Shown: piece after piece, positions 51,365 through 60,713 of the stretch | How the letters are laid out: every line of letters begins with the position of its first letter | How positions within the stretch are numbered: the stretch's first letter is position 1 | Assembly: GCA_039033215.1 (NCBI GenBank) | Contig: JBCCDA010000004.1 | Span: forward strand, 24,499-88,498 | Reading direction: 5' to 3' | Length of the DNA: 64,000 nucleotides | Origin: Thermohalobaculum sp039033215 | GTDB taxonomy: Bacteria > Pseudomonadota > Alphaproteobacteria > Rhodobacterales > Rhodobacteraceae | Notes under the pieces: model-generated | Seen by the model: only the letters and a program-made list of their open reading frames with translations | Database searches by the model: none | Told to the model about the DNA's origin: nothing | Made by a program: the position numbers and the translations under genes

Positions 51365-52711
51365 TCATGAGCGATAGTCCGCGTTGATCGTCACGTAGCC
51401 GTGCGACAAATCACAGGTCCAGACAGTACTGTGTCCGTGGCCAACGCCGACGTCGACGCCGATCTCAACTTCGGCGCGCTTCATGTATTCGGCACCCGCA
51501 TCTTCTGTGTAACTCTGGGAGACCCAACCGTTCTCGGCGACCAGAATCTCACCGAAGGTTATCGACAGCTTGTCCCGATCTGCCCGTTCGCCGGACTTGC
51601 CGACTGCCATGACGATCCGGCCCCAATTCGGATCCTCTCCGGCAAGTGCCGTCTTCACAAGCGGCGAGTTTGCGATGGCGAGCCCAAGGCGGCGGGCGGC
51701 TTTATCGTCCTCTGCCCCGGTCACGCGGATAGTGGCGAACTTTGTGGCGCCTTCGCCGTCTTTGACGACCTGGATCGCCAGATCGTGCATCACATGGCGT
51801 AGTGCGTCTCGGAACCCGGGATAGCGCGAATCTGAGATTGTCTCGATCGGTGGTCCGCCTGCACGCCCCGTTGCCGCAACGAGCAACGTGTCTGATGTCG
51901 ACGTATCACTGTCGACTGTGATCGCATTGAACGTCTGATCGGTCAGAGCCGCAACTGTCTGTTGTAACAATGCTTGTGCAACCGGGGCATCTGTGAAGAC
52001 GAAGACCAGCATTGTCGCCATGTCGGGGGCAATCATGCCCGAGCCTTTGGCGATCCCTGCGACCCGAATTGTCGTGCCATCCAGAGCGGCTTCGGCAGAG
52101 GACCCCTTGGGAAAGGTGTCAGTCGTCATGATGGCATCGGCGGCGCGTGAGAGGCCAGCGGGATCCAGCGCGTTGCGGAGTTCGGCCAGTTTATCGGTGA
52201 TACGCTCGGCGGGCAGCGGTTCGCCGATCACTCCCGTTGAGGCCATGAAGCACATTTCAGCCGGAATTCCGAGAGTCTTACCCGCTGCCTGCATCACTGT
52301 CTCAACAGATGTTCGTCCAGAGTCACCCGTGAATGCATTGGCGTTGCCAGCGTTCACCACGACCGCGACCGGCGTCTCGGATGGGCCAGAGAGAGCCGCA
52401 ATCCGGTCCTGGCACCAGAGTACCGGTGCCGAGCGCGTTCCCGATTTTGTGAACGTCCCGGCCATCGTGGATCCCGCCGCGATCTCGGCCAACATGACAT
52501 CGAGCCTGCCCGTCTTGTATCTGACGCCAGCCGACACAGCCGCAAAGCGCACACCATCGATCAGAGGTAATTCTGGAAACCGCTCCGGTGCAAACGGCGA
52601 ACGGCCTGGCACCTGGCCGAGCGCTCTGCGATGAGCGTCAATCTCGGCTTCCAGCTCCGCGATCTGGGCCCGTTTCGCCGCGATCTGCGCATGGTGATCG
52701 GATTGGGACAT
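51365..52711 (-). CDS. argJ: Bifunctional glutamate N-acetyltransferase/ornithine acetyltransferase
   Basis: ArgJ recycles the acetyl group from N-acetylornithine to glutamate in arginine synthesis. The autoprocessing site KGSGMIAPDMATML is present; cleavage before the Thr yields the alpha and beta chains. NAGNANAFTG and GEDPNWGRIVMAVGKSG are other family blocks. At 448 aa it is about 40 residues longer than usual: the first 33 residues (starting MSQSDHHAQIAAKRAQIAEL) form a probable coiled coil ahead of the normal start region. A GTG at Val34 could be an alternative start but lacks a ribosome site. Confidence 0.95.
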   Translation of the reverse strand: MSQSDHHAQIAAKRAQIAELEAEIDAHRRALGQVPGRSPFAPERFPELPLIDGVRFAAVSAGVRYKTGRLDVMLAEIAAGSTMAGTFTKSGTRSAPVLWCQDRIAALSGPSETPVAVVVNAGNANAFTGDSGRTSVETVMQAAGKTLGIPAEMCFMASTGVIGEPLPAERITDKLAELRNALDPAGLSRAADAIMTTDTFPKGSSAEAALDGTTIRVAGIAKGSGMIAPDMATMLVFVFTDAPVAQALLQQTVAALTDQTFNAITVDSDTSTSDTLLVAATGRAGGPPIETISDSRYPGFRDALRHVMHDLAIQVVKDGEGATKFATIRVTGAEDDKAARRLGLAIANSPLVKTALAGEDPNWGRIVMAVGKSGERADRDKLSITFGEILVAENGWVSQSYTEDAGAEYMKRAEVEIGVDVGVGHGHSTVWTCDLSHGYVTINADYRS

Positions 52712-52723
52712 CGTCGTTGCGCC

Positions 52724-53635
52724 TCAGTCGCCTAACAGCTTGTCATCGCGGATCGCAGCAGGCGGGATGGCCTCTTCGTGTGTCTCGATGTCTGCGGCCG
52801 CGCGCAGTTCGGCGAGAACAGCGGCCTGTGCCGCCTCGGACAACTCGCCAATGATCTCTCCCTGTACTTCGGACAGGGGCGGGACTGGTCGGCTTCTTCG
52901 TCCGTCCAACTTTATGAGATGCCAGCCGTAGGGTGACTTCACTGGTTCTGAAATGGCACCATCGGAGAGATCAAACGCGGCGTCCGCGAACGCGGGCGCC
53001 ATCTCCGCCCGCGCGAACCAACCCAACGCCCCGCCTTGGCTGCCGGTGTCGTCCAGGCTTGCGCGCCCCGCAACCGCCGCGAAATCCGCTCCGCCCTCAA
53101 TCTCGGCCTTGACCGCTTTTGCCTCGTCTTCGGTGCCCACCAGGATATGGGCTGCACGGACTTCTTCGACGGGCTCCGCGTCCACATATCGTTCCTCGTA
53201 GACCCGCTGGATCTCTTCCTCACTCACACGGCGGATCAGCTCGTCGGCCATGTAGGCGTCTGCGAGCGCGGCGCGTTCCATGTTTGTAAGTGCGAGCGCC
53301 AACAGCCGAGTCTCATCCAGACCACGGTCACGCGCCGCCTCGGCCAACAGTTGCTGATCGCGCAGCTGTTCGACCAGTGCGCCGAGCAGAAACTCATCCG
53401 GGTAGCGCTGAAGCTCTTCCGGAAGCTGCCGCCGGGCTGAGATCACTTCACCAAGGGTGATCGCAACGCCGTTCACCGTTACCGCGACCGTGTCCGCCGT
53501 GGCCACTCCAACCTCCGGCTGAGTCTGAATGTTGGTTTCTGGTCCCACCTGCTGGACGTTCTGAGCGCTGGCTCCCGCGCCTACTGCAGCGGCTAAGAAG
53601 CAGGTCGCAAAGGTAGGCACCAATTGACGCCACAT
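52724..53635 (-). CDS. Periplasmic parvulin-type peptidyl-prolyl isomerase
   Basis: The 303-aa protein has a signal peptide (MWRQLVPTFATCFLAAAVGA), an N-terminal chaperone-like helical region with VNGVAITLGEV, and a parvulin (PpiC) domain: RAAHILVGTEDEAKAVKAEI, DDTGSQGGALGWFAR, MAPAFADAAFDL and KSPYGWHLIKLDGR. It assists folding of exported proteins. I chose 53635 because GAGGGAG is well placed; two upstream ATGs in frame lack this. It lies divergent to secA and upstream of argJ, a common arrangement in relatives. Confidence 0.92.
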   Translation of the reverse strand: MWRQLVPTFATCFLAAAVGAGASAQNVQQVGPETNIQTQPEVGVATADTVAVTVNGVAITLGEVISARRQLPEELQRYPDEFLLGALVEQLRDQQLLAEAARDRGLDETRLLALALTNMERAALADAYMADELIRRVSEEEIQRVYEERYVDAEPVEEVRAAHILVGTEDEAKAVKAEIEGGADFAAVAGRASLDDTGSQGGALGWFARAEMAPAFADAAFDLSDGAISEPVKSPYGWHLIKLDGRRSRPVPPLSEVQGEIIGELSEAAQAAVLAELRAAADIETHEEAIPPAAIRDDKLLGD

Positions 53636-53852
53636 ATGAGGCTCCCTCAGCATCTCCGGGCGGTGGCGTTGACACGCCATACGGCCCTCAATACATCACC
53701 ACGGACAGGACGTCCGGCGCCGTCCACATACGACCTGGATTCGGGTCGGGCAAGCGCCGTCGGGATTTTTCACGGCCCCGCGCGCCCCTTCCCGGATCGC
53801 GCTGCACGGGCCGCGGGCCGCGATCCGCGGCTGGTACAGGAGACTGGGCCTC

Positions 53853-56639
53853 ATGTTGGGGATGAATTGGGCGGCGAAGAAGTTCTTTGGCACCACCAAT
53901 GACCGCAAGGTCAAGCCGATGCGCAAGACCGTTGACGCAGTCAATGCGCTGGAGCCGGAGATGGAGGCGCTGTCGGACGAGGCGTTGGCGGCCAAGACCA
54001 TCGAGTTTCGTGAGCGCTTCGTGCAGGGCGAGACCCTTGACGATCTGCTCCCGGAAGCCTTTGCCGTTGTGCGCGAGGCATCCAAGCGTACGCTCGGTTT
54101 GCGTCCGTTCGATGTGCAGATCATCGGCGGCATGGTGCTCCACCAGGGCAAGATCGCGGAGATGAAGACCGGTGAGGGCAAGACCCTTGTCGCCACCATG
54201 CCGGTCTACCTTAACGCAATCGAGCAGAAGGGTGTCCATGTTGTAACGGTAAACGACTACCTCGCCCGGCGCGATGCCGACTGGATGGGGGCGATTTACA
54301 AGTTCTTAGGCCTGACGGTCGGGGTGGTCGTCCCCGGTCTGGACGATGCAGGGCGCAAGGAAGCGTATGCCTGCGACGTGACGTACGCCACGAACAACGA
54401 ACTCGGCTTCGACTATCTGCGCGACAACATGAAGTTCCGCCTGGATGACATGGCGCAGCGCGGTCACCGATTTGCGATCGTTGACGAAGTCGACTCGATC
54501 CTGATTGACGAGGCGCGAACGCCCCTGATCATCTCAGGCCCTGTCCAGGACCAGACCCAGTTGTACGTAGGGATCGACAAGCTGATCCCCTCGCTGACCG
54601 CGGAAGACTACGACATCGACGAGAAGATGCGCACCGTTTCGCTGAACGAGGACGGCAACGAGACGATGGAGCAGCTGCTTCTCGAACAAGGCCTGATCGA
54701 GGAGGGGACATCCCTCTATGATGCGCAGAACGTGAGCCAGGTGCACCACGTCAACCAGGCTTTGCGTGCTCACAAGCTGTTCCAGAAAGACCGCGACTAC
54801 ATCGTCAAGGGCGGGCGCGTCATCATCATCGACGAGTTCACGGGTCGGATGATGGAGGGACGGCGTTACGGTGACGGCCTTCACCAGGCACTTGAGGCGA
54901 AAGAGGGTGCTGACATCCAGCCCGAGAACGTCACGATGGCTTCGGTTACCTTCCAGAACTACTTCCGACTCTACGACAAGCTGGCCGGTATGACCGGGAC
55001 GGCGCTGACCGAGGCCTCGGAGTTCATGGAGATCTATGGTCTCGACGTGGTCGAAGTTCCAACGAACATGCCAGTGATCCGCGTGGACGAGGACGACCAA
55101 GTCTTCCGCACGGTCCCTGAGAAGGACAAAGCCATAGTCGAGGCCATCCGGGACGGGCAGACCCGCGGCCAGCCGATCCTGGTGGGCACCACGTCGATCG
55201 AGAAGTCCGAGATGCTGGCTGCGATGCTCAAGCGCGAAGGGGTAGAGCACCAAGTGCTGAACGCGCGCTTCCACGAGCAGGAGGCAGGGATCATTGCACA
55301 GGCGGGCGTCCCGGGCTCCGTGACCATTGCGACGAACATGGCAGGTCGGGGTACGGACATCAAACTGGGCGGGAATGCCGAGTTTCGGGTCGCCGAGGAG
55401 ACCCAGGGCATCGAGGATGAGGCGAAGCTTGCCGAGTTGACCGCGAAGATCGAGGCCGAGGTTGAGGCAGGCCGTCAGAAGGCGCTAGGCGCAGGCGGAC
55501 TTTGGGTGATCGCCTCCGAACGCCACGAGAGCCGGCGCATAGATAACCAGCTTCGCGGACGGTCGGGCCGTCAGGGCGATCCGGGAAGAACAAGCTTTTT
55601 CCTGAGCTTGCAGGACGATCTCATGCGCCGTTTCGGCTCGGACCGCATCGATGGGATGCTCCAGCGTCTGGGTCTGGAAGAAGGCGAAGCGATCATCCAT
55701 CCCTGGGTCAACAAGGCGATCGAGAAGGCGCAGGGCAAGGTCGAGACCTTCCACTTTGATGCCCGCAAGCAGATCCTGAAGTTCGATGACGTCATGAATG
55801 ATCAGCGAAAGGCCATCTTCGGCCAACGCCGCGAATTCATGGAGGCGGATGATCTCTCGGAATCGATCCGCGACATGCGCCACGATGTGATCGACACCCT
55901 TGTCTCGCAGCATATTCCCGAACGTGCCTACGCGGATCAGTGGGAAACCGAGGAATTGCAGGAGGCCGTCGCCACCGGCCTCGGCCTTGATCTGCCGGTC
56001 AAGGAATGGGCTGCGGAAGAAGGCGTTGACGACGAGACCATCCGCGAGCGGCTCTATGAAGCGTCAGACGCTGCCATGGCCGAGAAGGAAGACAAGATCG
56101 GGCCGCGAGATATGCGCGAGATCGAAAAAAGCCAGCTTTTGCAGGTGCTTGATCACCATTGGCGTGAGCACCTTGTGATGCTGGAGCACCTGCGCTCGGT
56201 TGTCGGTCTGCGTGGCTATGCACAGCGCGACCCGCTGAACGAGTTTAAGCGTGAGGCGTTTGAACTGTTCAACGGCTTGCTCAACCAGCTTCGCGTCGAC
56301 GTCACGCGGCTGCTGGGTCACATGCGGCCGATGACCGAAGAAGAGATGGCTGAGCGTCAGCGCCAGATGGCGGAACTGGAAGCGCGCATGAAGCAACAGC
56401 TCGAGATGCAGCAGGCGCAACAGCAAGCTGCGGCTGCGGTGGGCGCGGCGGCACTGGCTGGATCGACCGAGGCGGAGCAGGCAGTGCAGCAATCGGCAAC
56501 GCTCGCCCAGCGCTCAGCGGCGCAGGCGGTCGCTTTGATTGATCCAGAGGACCCGTCTACGTGGGGCAAGGTCGGTCGCAATGAACCTTGTCCGTGTGGA
56601 TCCGGAAAGAAGTACAAGCATTGCCATGGGGCGGCCTGA
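53853..56639 (+). CDS. secA: Protein translocase ATPase SecA
   Basis: SecA drives unfolded preproteins through SecYEG. The 928-aa protein has the Walker A region MKTGEGKTLVAT near residue 105, the DEAD-type box IVDEVDSILIDEARTPLI, the substrate-crosslinking domain, the second nucleotide fold (TNMAGRGTDIKLGG, and SERHESRRIDNQLRGRSGRQ), the helical scaffold, a Gln/Ala-rich linker and the zinc-binding C-terminus NEPCPCGSGKKYKHCHG, which contacts SecB. CAGGAG precedes the ATG. Intact in every motif checked. Confidence 0.98.
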   Translation: MLGMNWAAKKFFGTTNDRKVKPMRKTVDAVNALEPEMEALSDEALAAKTIEFRERFVQGETLDDLLPEAFAVVREASKRTLGLRPFDVQIIGGMVLHQGKIAEMKTGEGKTLVATMPVYLNAIEQKGVHVVTVNDYLARRDADWMGAIYKFLGLTVGVVVPGLDDAGRKEAYACDVTYATNNELGFDYLRDNMKFRLDDMAQRGHRFAIVDEVDSILIDEARTPLIISGPVQDQTQLYVGIDKLIPSLTAEDYDIDEKMRTVSLNEDGNETMEQLLLEQGLIEEGTSLYDAQNVSQVHHVNQALRAHKLFQKDRDYIVKGGRVIIIDEFTGRMMEGRRYGDGLHQALEAKEGADIQPENVTMASVTFQNYFRLYDKLAGMTGTALTEASEFMEIYGLDVVEVPTNMPVIRVDEDDQVFRTVPEKDKAIVEAIRDGQTRGQPILVGTTSIEKSEMLAAMLKREGVEHQVLNARFHEQEAGIIAQAGVPGSVTIATNMAGRGTDIKLGGNAEFRVAEETQGIEDEAKLAELTAKIEAEVEAGRQKALGAGGLWVIASERHESRRIDNQLRGRSGRQGDPGRTSFFLSLQDDLMRRFGSDRIDGMLQRLGLEEGEAIIHPWVNKAIEKAQGKVETFHFDARKQILKFDDVMNDQRKAIFGQRREFMEADDLSESIRDMRHDVIDTLVSQHIPERAYADQWETEELQEAVATGLGLDLPVKEWAAEEGVDDETIRERLYEASDAAMAEKEDKIGPRDMREIEKSQLLQVLDHHWREHLVMLEHLRSVVGLRGYAQRDPLNEFKREAFELFNGLLNQLRVDVTRLLGHMRPMTEEEMAERQRQMAELEARMKQQLEMQQAQQQAAAAVGAAALAGSTEAEQAVQQSATLAQRSAAQAVALIDPEDPSTWGKVGRNEPCPCGSGKKYKHCHGAA

Positions 56640-56799
56640 GCGGGCGCCGGCCGGATGATTGATGAGGTGATTGTCCGGGTGAATGCCCAGGAAATCTCGT
56701 TGCGGTAGTGACTTGCTAACTCTATCTGAGTGACATCGTTCTGGATCTTCACATTTGATCGCCTAACTCGAGGTGACATAGGCGCTTAGTGACCGGCCC

Positions 56800-57831
56800 T
56801 CAGGCTGGGCTTTCAGTGAACTCTGGCGCCACCGCACGGGGCCGATAGCGGCGTACCCTCGCCATCCGGTCACGCACACTGAGGTGTACGGTTTCGCCAT
56901 CGGCAATTCCAGACTGCCGTCTTGCGCGCGACAGGAACAGCCGGGCGATCCCGCGCCTAGGTCCCATTGCAGGCGCCGCTGCATCTTCGGGGAAAAGGAT
57001 TTCCCAACCGTCGGGCAGCGACAACCCATGTCGTGCTGCCCGGCGCAGCATCCAATTGAGGGCGACATTCGCAAGAGGCCGCGCCGACGGACAAGCGCGC
57101 ACCTCGCCGCCGACATCGCCATGGGCGCCGGGGAACCACGCCTGCTCGACCCGGCCTCGCCAGTCCGGGCTTGCCTGCCACAGCAGCGGCTCGTAGGCGG
57201 TGCGGTCCTCATCAAGCGCCAAAGCGTGGTACCCGTGGCGGATATGGGCGCCAAGCTGATCGTCGTGGAACTCCGTCGCGAAGGGGGCGAGACGGCTGAG
57301 CACGGGATAGGGTAGCCCAAGCGACTTTACGGTATCGAAGAGTCCCACCATCTCGATCTCGACGGTGGGATGGCAACGCTTCGAGGTGAAGGCACGACGC
57401 GCCGTCGATCCGGTACCGCGTTCGTAGTAGTGAAATGCGAGCCGGGTTCCTCGCCTGCTGGCATATGGTGCGCGCAGCAGGCCGACTTGCCCTATCATTC
57501 CGGCAAGCGAGCGCATGGCATATGCCCCGCGGGAGTAACCAAGAAGGAAAATCCGATCGCCGGGTCTGTAGCGAGACGCGAGAAATCGGTAGCCGGCGAG
57601 AATCGAGCGGTTGATGCCCTCGCCAGTTGCAGCCGTCAGCCATTTGCGCCAACCGGTTCCCTGAACGCCGCGATCGTAGTCGACGCGCTGCTGGGGAAGA
57701 TCGCCGCCTTCGGTCAGCAGGCGATAGATCAGGCCGACGTTTGTCTCCTCCCCCCGCGAGATGGACGACAACGTGCCATCGCACAGAAAGACGAGGTTTC
57801 GGCCAGGTCCTGTGCTTGCGGCGTCGTTCAA
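56800..57831 (-). CDS. DUF2235 alpha/beta hydrolase (Tle1-like)
   Basis: The 343-aa protein has the DUF2235 fold: NLVFLCDGTLSS near the N-terminus, the nucleophile elbow GYSRGA (S100), VGLFDTVKSLGLP with Asp165, and FPGAHGDVGGE with His236, together a Ser-Asp-His triad. The family includes type VI secretion phospholipase effectors (Tle1) but also stand-alone proteins. It has no signal peptide, no PAAR or VgrG neighbour and no evident immunity gene. The start is TTG at 57831 with GGGAG seven bases upstream. Confidence 0.82.
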   Translation of the reverse strand: MNDAASTGPGRNLVFLCDGTLSSISRGEETNVGLIYRLLTEGGDLPQQRVDYDRGVQGTGWRKWLTAATGEGINRSILAGYRFLASRYRPGDRIFLLGYSRGAYAMRSLAGMIGQVGLLRAPYASRRGTRLAFHYYERGTGSTARRAFTSKRCHPTVEIEMVGLFDTVKSLGLPYPVLSRLAPFATEFHDDQLGAHIRHGYHALALDEDRTAYEPLLWQASPDWRGRVEQAWFPGAHGDVGGEVRACPSARPLANVALNWMLRRAARHGLSLPDGWEILFPEDAAAPAMGPRRGIARLFLSRARRQSGIADGETVHLSVRDRMARVRRYRPRAVAPEFTESPA

Positions 57832-58140
57832 CTCAATTCTCCCAAACGCTCTCTAAAGCGAGGGCTAGACATCGGTTTCACGCAGAAGCCTAACAACAAG
57901 GCCTCACCAACTGGTGAAGCGACCTGATAACGCCCATATGGCGGTGACTGGGCCTTGGCGAAGGTGTCCGCGCATCGCTTGCAGCCATTTTGCGACATTC
58001 GCCGTTTGGGTCGGGTGACATTAGTCATTGACCCGGCTCTCGTTGCTGGGTCTGTTCGCCAAAACGTCCGTGTCGTCGCAGGCCAGAGCGCGGCGTGCAG
58101 CGCCTCTTCAGCCGGAGCGCATCAGATAAGGAGACTCGCC
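57832..58140. other. Intergenic region upstream of the thiolase gene
   Basis: About 310 bases between divergent genes. A short perfect-arm hairpin, TCACCA-AC-TGGTGA, lies at 57904-57917. No small gene, tRNA or repeat was recognised; promoters for both sides must be here, but clear boxes were not picked out. Confidence 0.4.
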
Positions 58141-59322
58141 ATGACCCGTGAAATTGTCATCCTCGACGGCGCGCGCACCGCCATCGGCACCTTCGGGGGC
58201 ACGCTTGCTGCCACCGCGCCCATCGACCTCGCCGTCCATGTCTCGAAGGAGGCGCTGTCGCGGTCGGGCGTCGAGGGCGGCCAGATTGGCCACGTGGTCT
58301 TCGGGCACGTGATCAATACCGAACCACGCGACATGTACCTGAGCCGCGTCGCAGCCATCGAGGCGGGTATCCCGGACACAACCCCGGCAATGAACGTCAA
58401 CAGGCTCTGCGGATCGGGGGCGCAGGCCATCGTGTCTTGCATTCAATCGGTTGCCTTGGGCGATGCGGACTATGCCCTGGCCGGCGGTGCGGAAAGCATG
58501 TCCAAGAGCCCGCATGCCATGCAGACGGCCCGCTTCGGCCAGAAAATGGGTGACACCAAGATCGTTGACATGATGATCGGTGCCCTGAACTGCCCGTTCG
58601 GTACCGGCCATATGGGCGTGACGGCAGAGAACGTCGCGGCAGAACACCAGATCTCGCGGGAACAGCAAGATGCCTTCGCGCTGGAGAGCCAGCGCCGCGT
58701 CGGCGTCGCGCAGGAGGAGGGCAGATTCTCGGGTCAGATCACGCCCTTCACGATCAAGACGCGCAAGGGTGATGTGGTCTTCGACACCGATGAGCACGCC
58801 AAGCCGTCGACCACCGCCGAGGATCTGGCGAAGCTGCGGGCCGTCTTCAAGAAGGACGGCACGGTGACGGCAGGCAACGCCTCGGGTATCAACGATGGGG
58901 CTGCCGCGATCGTGCTGGCGTCTGCTGATGCAGCCGAAAGCGCCGGACTGAAGCCGAGGGCCCGGGTGCTGGGCTATGCCCATGCGGGGGTCCGCCCCGA
59001 GGTCATGGGGCTTGGCCCGATCCCGGCGGTGACCAAGCTTCTGGAGCGCACGGGGCTTTCGGTGGACGAATTCGACGTGATCGAGTCGAATGAGGCGTTC
59101 GCTGCGCAGGCGTGCGCGGTCAACAAGGGGCTGGGGCTGGACGCCGCCAAGGTCAACCCGAATGGCGGTGCGATTGCCCTGGGCCACCCCATCGGTGCGA
59201 CCGGGGCGATCATCACCTTGAAGTGCCTTGCCGAACTCGAACGCACGGGCGGCACGAAGGGCCTGATCACGATGTGTATCGGGGGCGGGCAGGGGATAGC
59301 TCTTGCCATTGAGCGTGTTTGA
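58141..59322 (+). CDS. Acetyl-CoA C-acyltransferase (thiolase)
   Basis: The 393-aa thiolase has the acyl-enzyme cysteine in NVNRLCGSGAQAIVS (near residue 90), ESNEAFAAQACAVNK with the second conserved block, NPNGGAIALGHPIGATGA with the His, and the active-site Cys in MCIGGGQGIAL near the end. It condenses two acetyl-CoA or cleaves beta-ketoacyl-CoA, acting in polyhydroxybutyrate synthesis or fatty acid/ketone breakdown. No phaB follows, so the direction is open. AAGGAG precedes the ATG. Confidence 0.94.
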   Translation: MTREIVILDGARTAIGTFGGTLAATAPIDLAVHVSKEALSRSGVEGGQIGHVVFGHVINTEPRDMYLSRVAAIEAGIPDTTPAMNVNRLCGSGAQAIVSCIQSVALGDADYALAGGAESMSKSPHAMQTARFGQKMGDTKIVDMMIGALNCPFGTGHMGVTAENVAAEHQISREQQDAFALESQRRVGVAQEEGRFSGQITPFTIKTRKGDVVFDTDEHAKPSTTAEDLAKLRAVFKKDGTVTAGNASGINDGAAAIVLASADAAESAGLKPRARVLGYAHAGVRPEVMGLGPIPAVTKLLERTGLSVDEFDVIESNEAFAAQACAVNKGLGLDAAKVNPNGGAIALGHPIGATGAIITLKCLAELERTGGTKGLITMCIGGGQGIALAIERV

Positions 59323-59404
59323 GCTTGCATGTGGGCGGGAGCCTGGAGGGACGTCGACGCACCAAAGTGTCCGGCAACGGCTCCACGCCCTGGGCGAGCC
59401 GACG

Positions 59405-60661
59405 CTACTCCGCCGCAGTCGACGGCTGCTTGTTGATCTTGGATTTCGGCTTTGCCGGAGCAAACTCGGGTAACGTATAGACTTCGTGCCGACGGTCGAA
59501 ATCCGGGATATCCATTTCGCCTGCGGATTCCCATTCACCCGGGGCCGCCTCGGCGAACTCCTTGCTTGCAAGGACGGGGTTGCCGAGCACCTTAGTATGC
59601 GCCTCAATGCGCTGAACCTTGTTGACGACGCGCCCGATCCCTGAGAACGCGAGCCGGTCCGGCACACCGATGTTCCCGAACATCACCTCGCCGATAGCAA
59701 TTCCGATCCCGAACCGAAGTGGCGCGCCTCCCGGCGTGCCGGAGGCGGTACAGGCCTCGGCGGCGGCCATTGATGCGCGCACCGCTGCTTCGGCCGCGGC
59801 GGAGGCATCGCGCGGACACGCCGCTTCAATTGGAAAGATCGCAAGAACGCCATCGCCTACGAAGTTCAGGATCTCTCCGCCATGCTCGATCACCTGCGCT
59901 GCCGTGCACTCGAAGTACTGGTTCAGAAGCTGCAGGTAGCTGTCGGGGTCCATGGTGTCTGAGAGCCGTGTTGAACCCCGGAGATCCGAGAACCATACTA
60001 CCGCTGGGATCCGCTCTCCATCACCACGCTTGATGTCGCCGGCCTGCACTCTGCGCCCGGCCGTTGGCCCCAGGTACGCTGTCGCCAGATTGTCCATAAC
60101 CCGGCGCTGGATAGACGCCCGGCAAGCGACAGCGAAGAATCGTTGGACGCGGCGCAGAGCATCTAGGTCGTCATCAGTGAAGCCGGTGTCACGCTTCGTC
60201 ATGAAACTCGCCATGATGCCGGATCGCCCACCTTCGAACTGCCTCACATCAGCGATGGTGAAGCCCGTTGCAATCAGAAGGTAGTCCGTGAAACCTTTCT
60301 CGCGGAACTCCTCCAGAACTTCAAAGTCCAGCATTGCCCCGTCACCGATCAGACGCCGCCGCAACTGCCCGAGGCCGTGCTGCAGCATGTGATAGAAGGG
60401 GCTCTTCATCCAGTATTCACTGCCTGTCGAGGAGTGGTAGTACTGCTCGAGCACCGCCCCCTCGCCGATCCGCCAGAAGACCTGCTCAGTCCGGAACAGC
60501 GGATGCAGCGTCGGCCACGAAAGCGCTGCACGCGCCAGCGGAATGCCTGCCGCATGCAGCCGTTCGCAGAGGCTTTCGAACAAGGCGCGTATATCGGGAT
60601 CGCCGAGCGCCTTGGAGAGCAGCCAATCTTCGATTTCGGCTATGAGGGTCGCATGTGACAT
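59405..60661 (-). CDS. Class III adenylate cyclase
   Basis: The 418-aa protein has a C-terminal class III nucleotidyl cyclase domain. Metal-binding Asp226 is in WFSDLRGSTRL and Asp270 in NFVGDGVLAIFP, followed by GIGIAIGEVMFGNIG and the transition-state motif VVNKVQRIE (Asn and Arg). The N-terminal 200 residues are soluble and resemble the sensor region common to alphaproteobacterial cyclases; no membrane segment is seen. It follows the cyclic-nucleotide-binding gene by 52 bases on the same strand, so producer and possible sensor are probably co-expressed. Adenylate is the usual product; guanylate is not excluded. Confidence 0.9.
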   Translation of the reverse strand: MSHATLIAEIEDWLLSKALGDPDIRALFESLCERLHAAGIPLARAALSWPTLHPLFRTEQVFWRIGEGAVLEQYYHSSTGSEYWMKSPFYHMLQHGLGQLRRRLIGDGAMLDFEVLEEFREKGFTDYLLIATGFTIADVRQFEGGRSGIMASFMTKRDTGFTDDDLDALRRVQRFFAVACRASIQRRVMDNLATAYLGPTAGRRVQAGDIKRGDGERIPAVVWFSDLRGSTRLSDTMDPDSYLQLLNQYFECTAAQVIEHGGEILNFVGDGVLAIFPIEAACPRDASAAAEAAVRASMAAAEACTASGTPGGAPLRFGIGIAIGEVMFGNIGVPDRLAFSGIGRVVNKVQRIEAHTKVLGNPVLASKEFAEAAPGEWESAGEMDIPDFDRRHEVYTLPEFAPAKPKSKINKQPSTAAE

Positions 60662-60713
60662 CAGAGCAAGATATGGCGGCGCACCGCGCTTCGCCAGTGC
60701 AGGAAGGCCACGT

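Noticed and set aside
56800..57831. Type VI secretion effector-immunity pair
   Set aside because: Only the hydrolase is present; no adjacent immunity-like membrane protein, VgrG, PAAR or adaptor gene is found.
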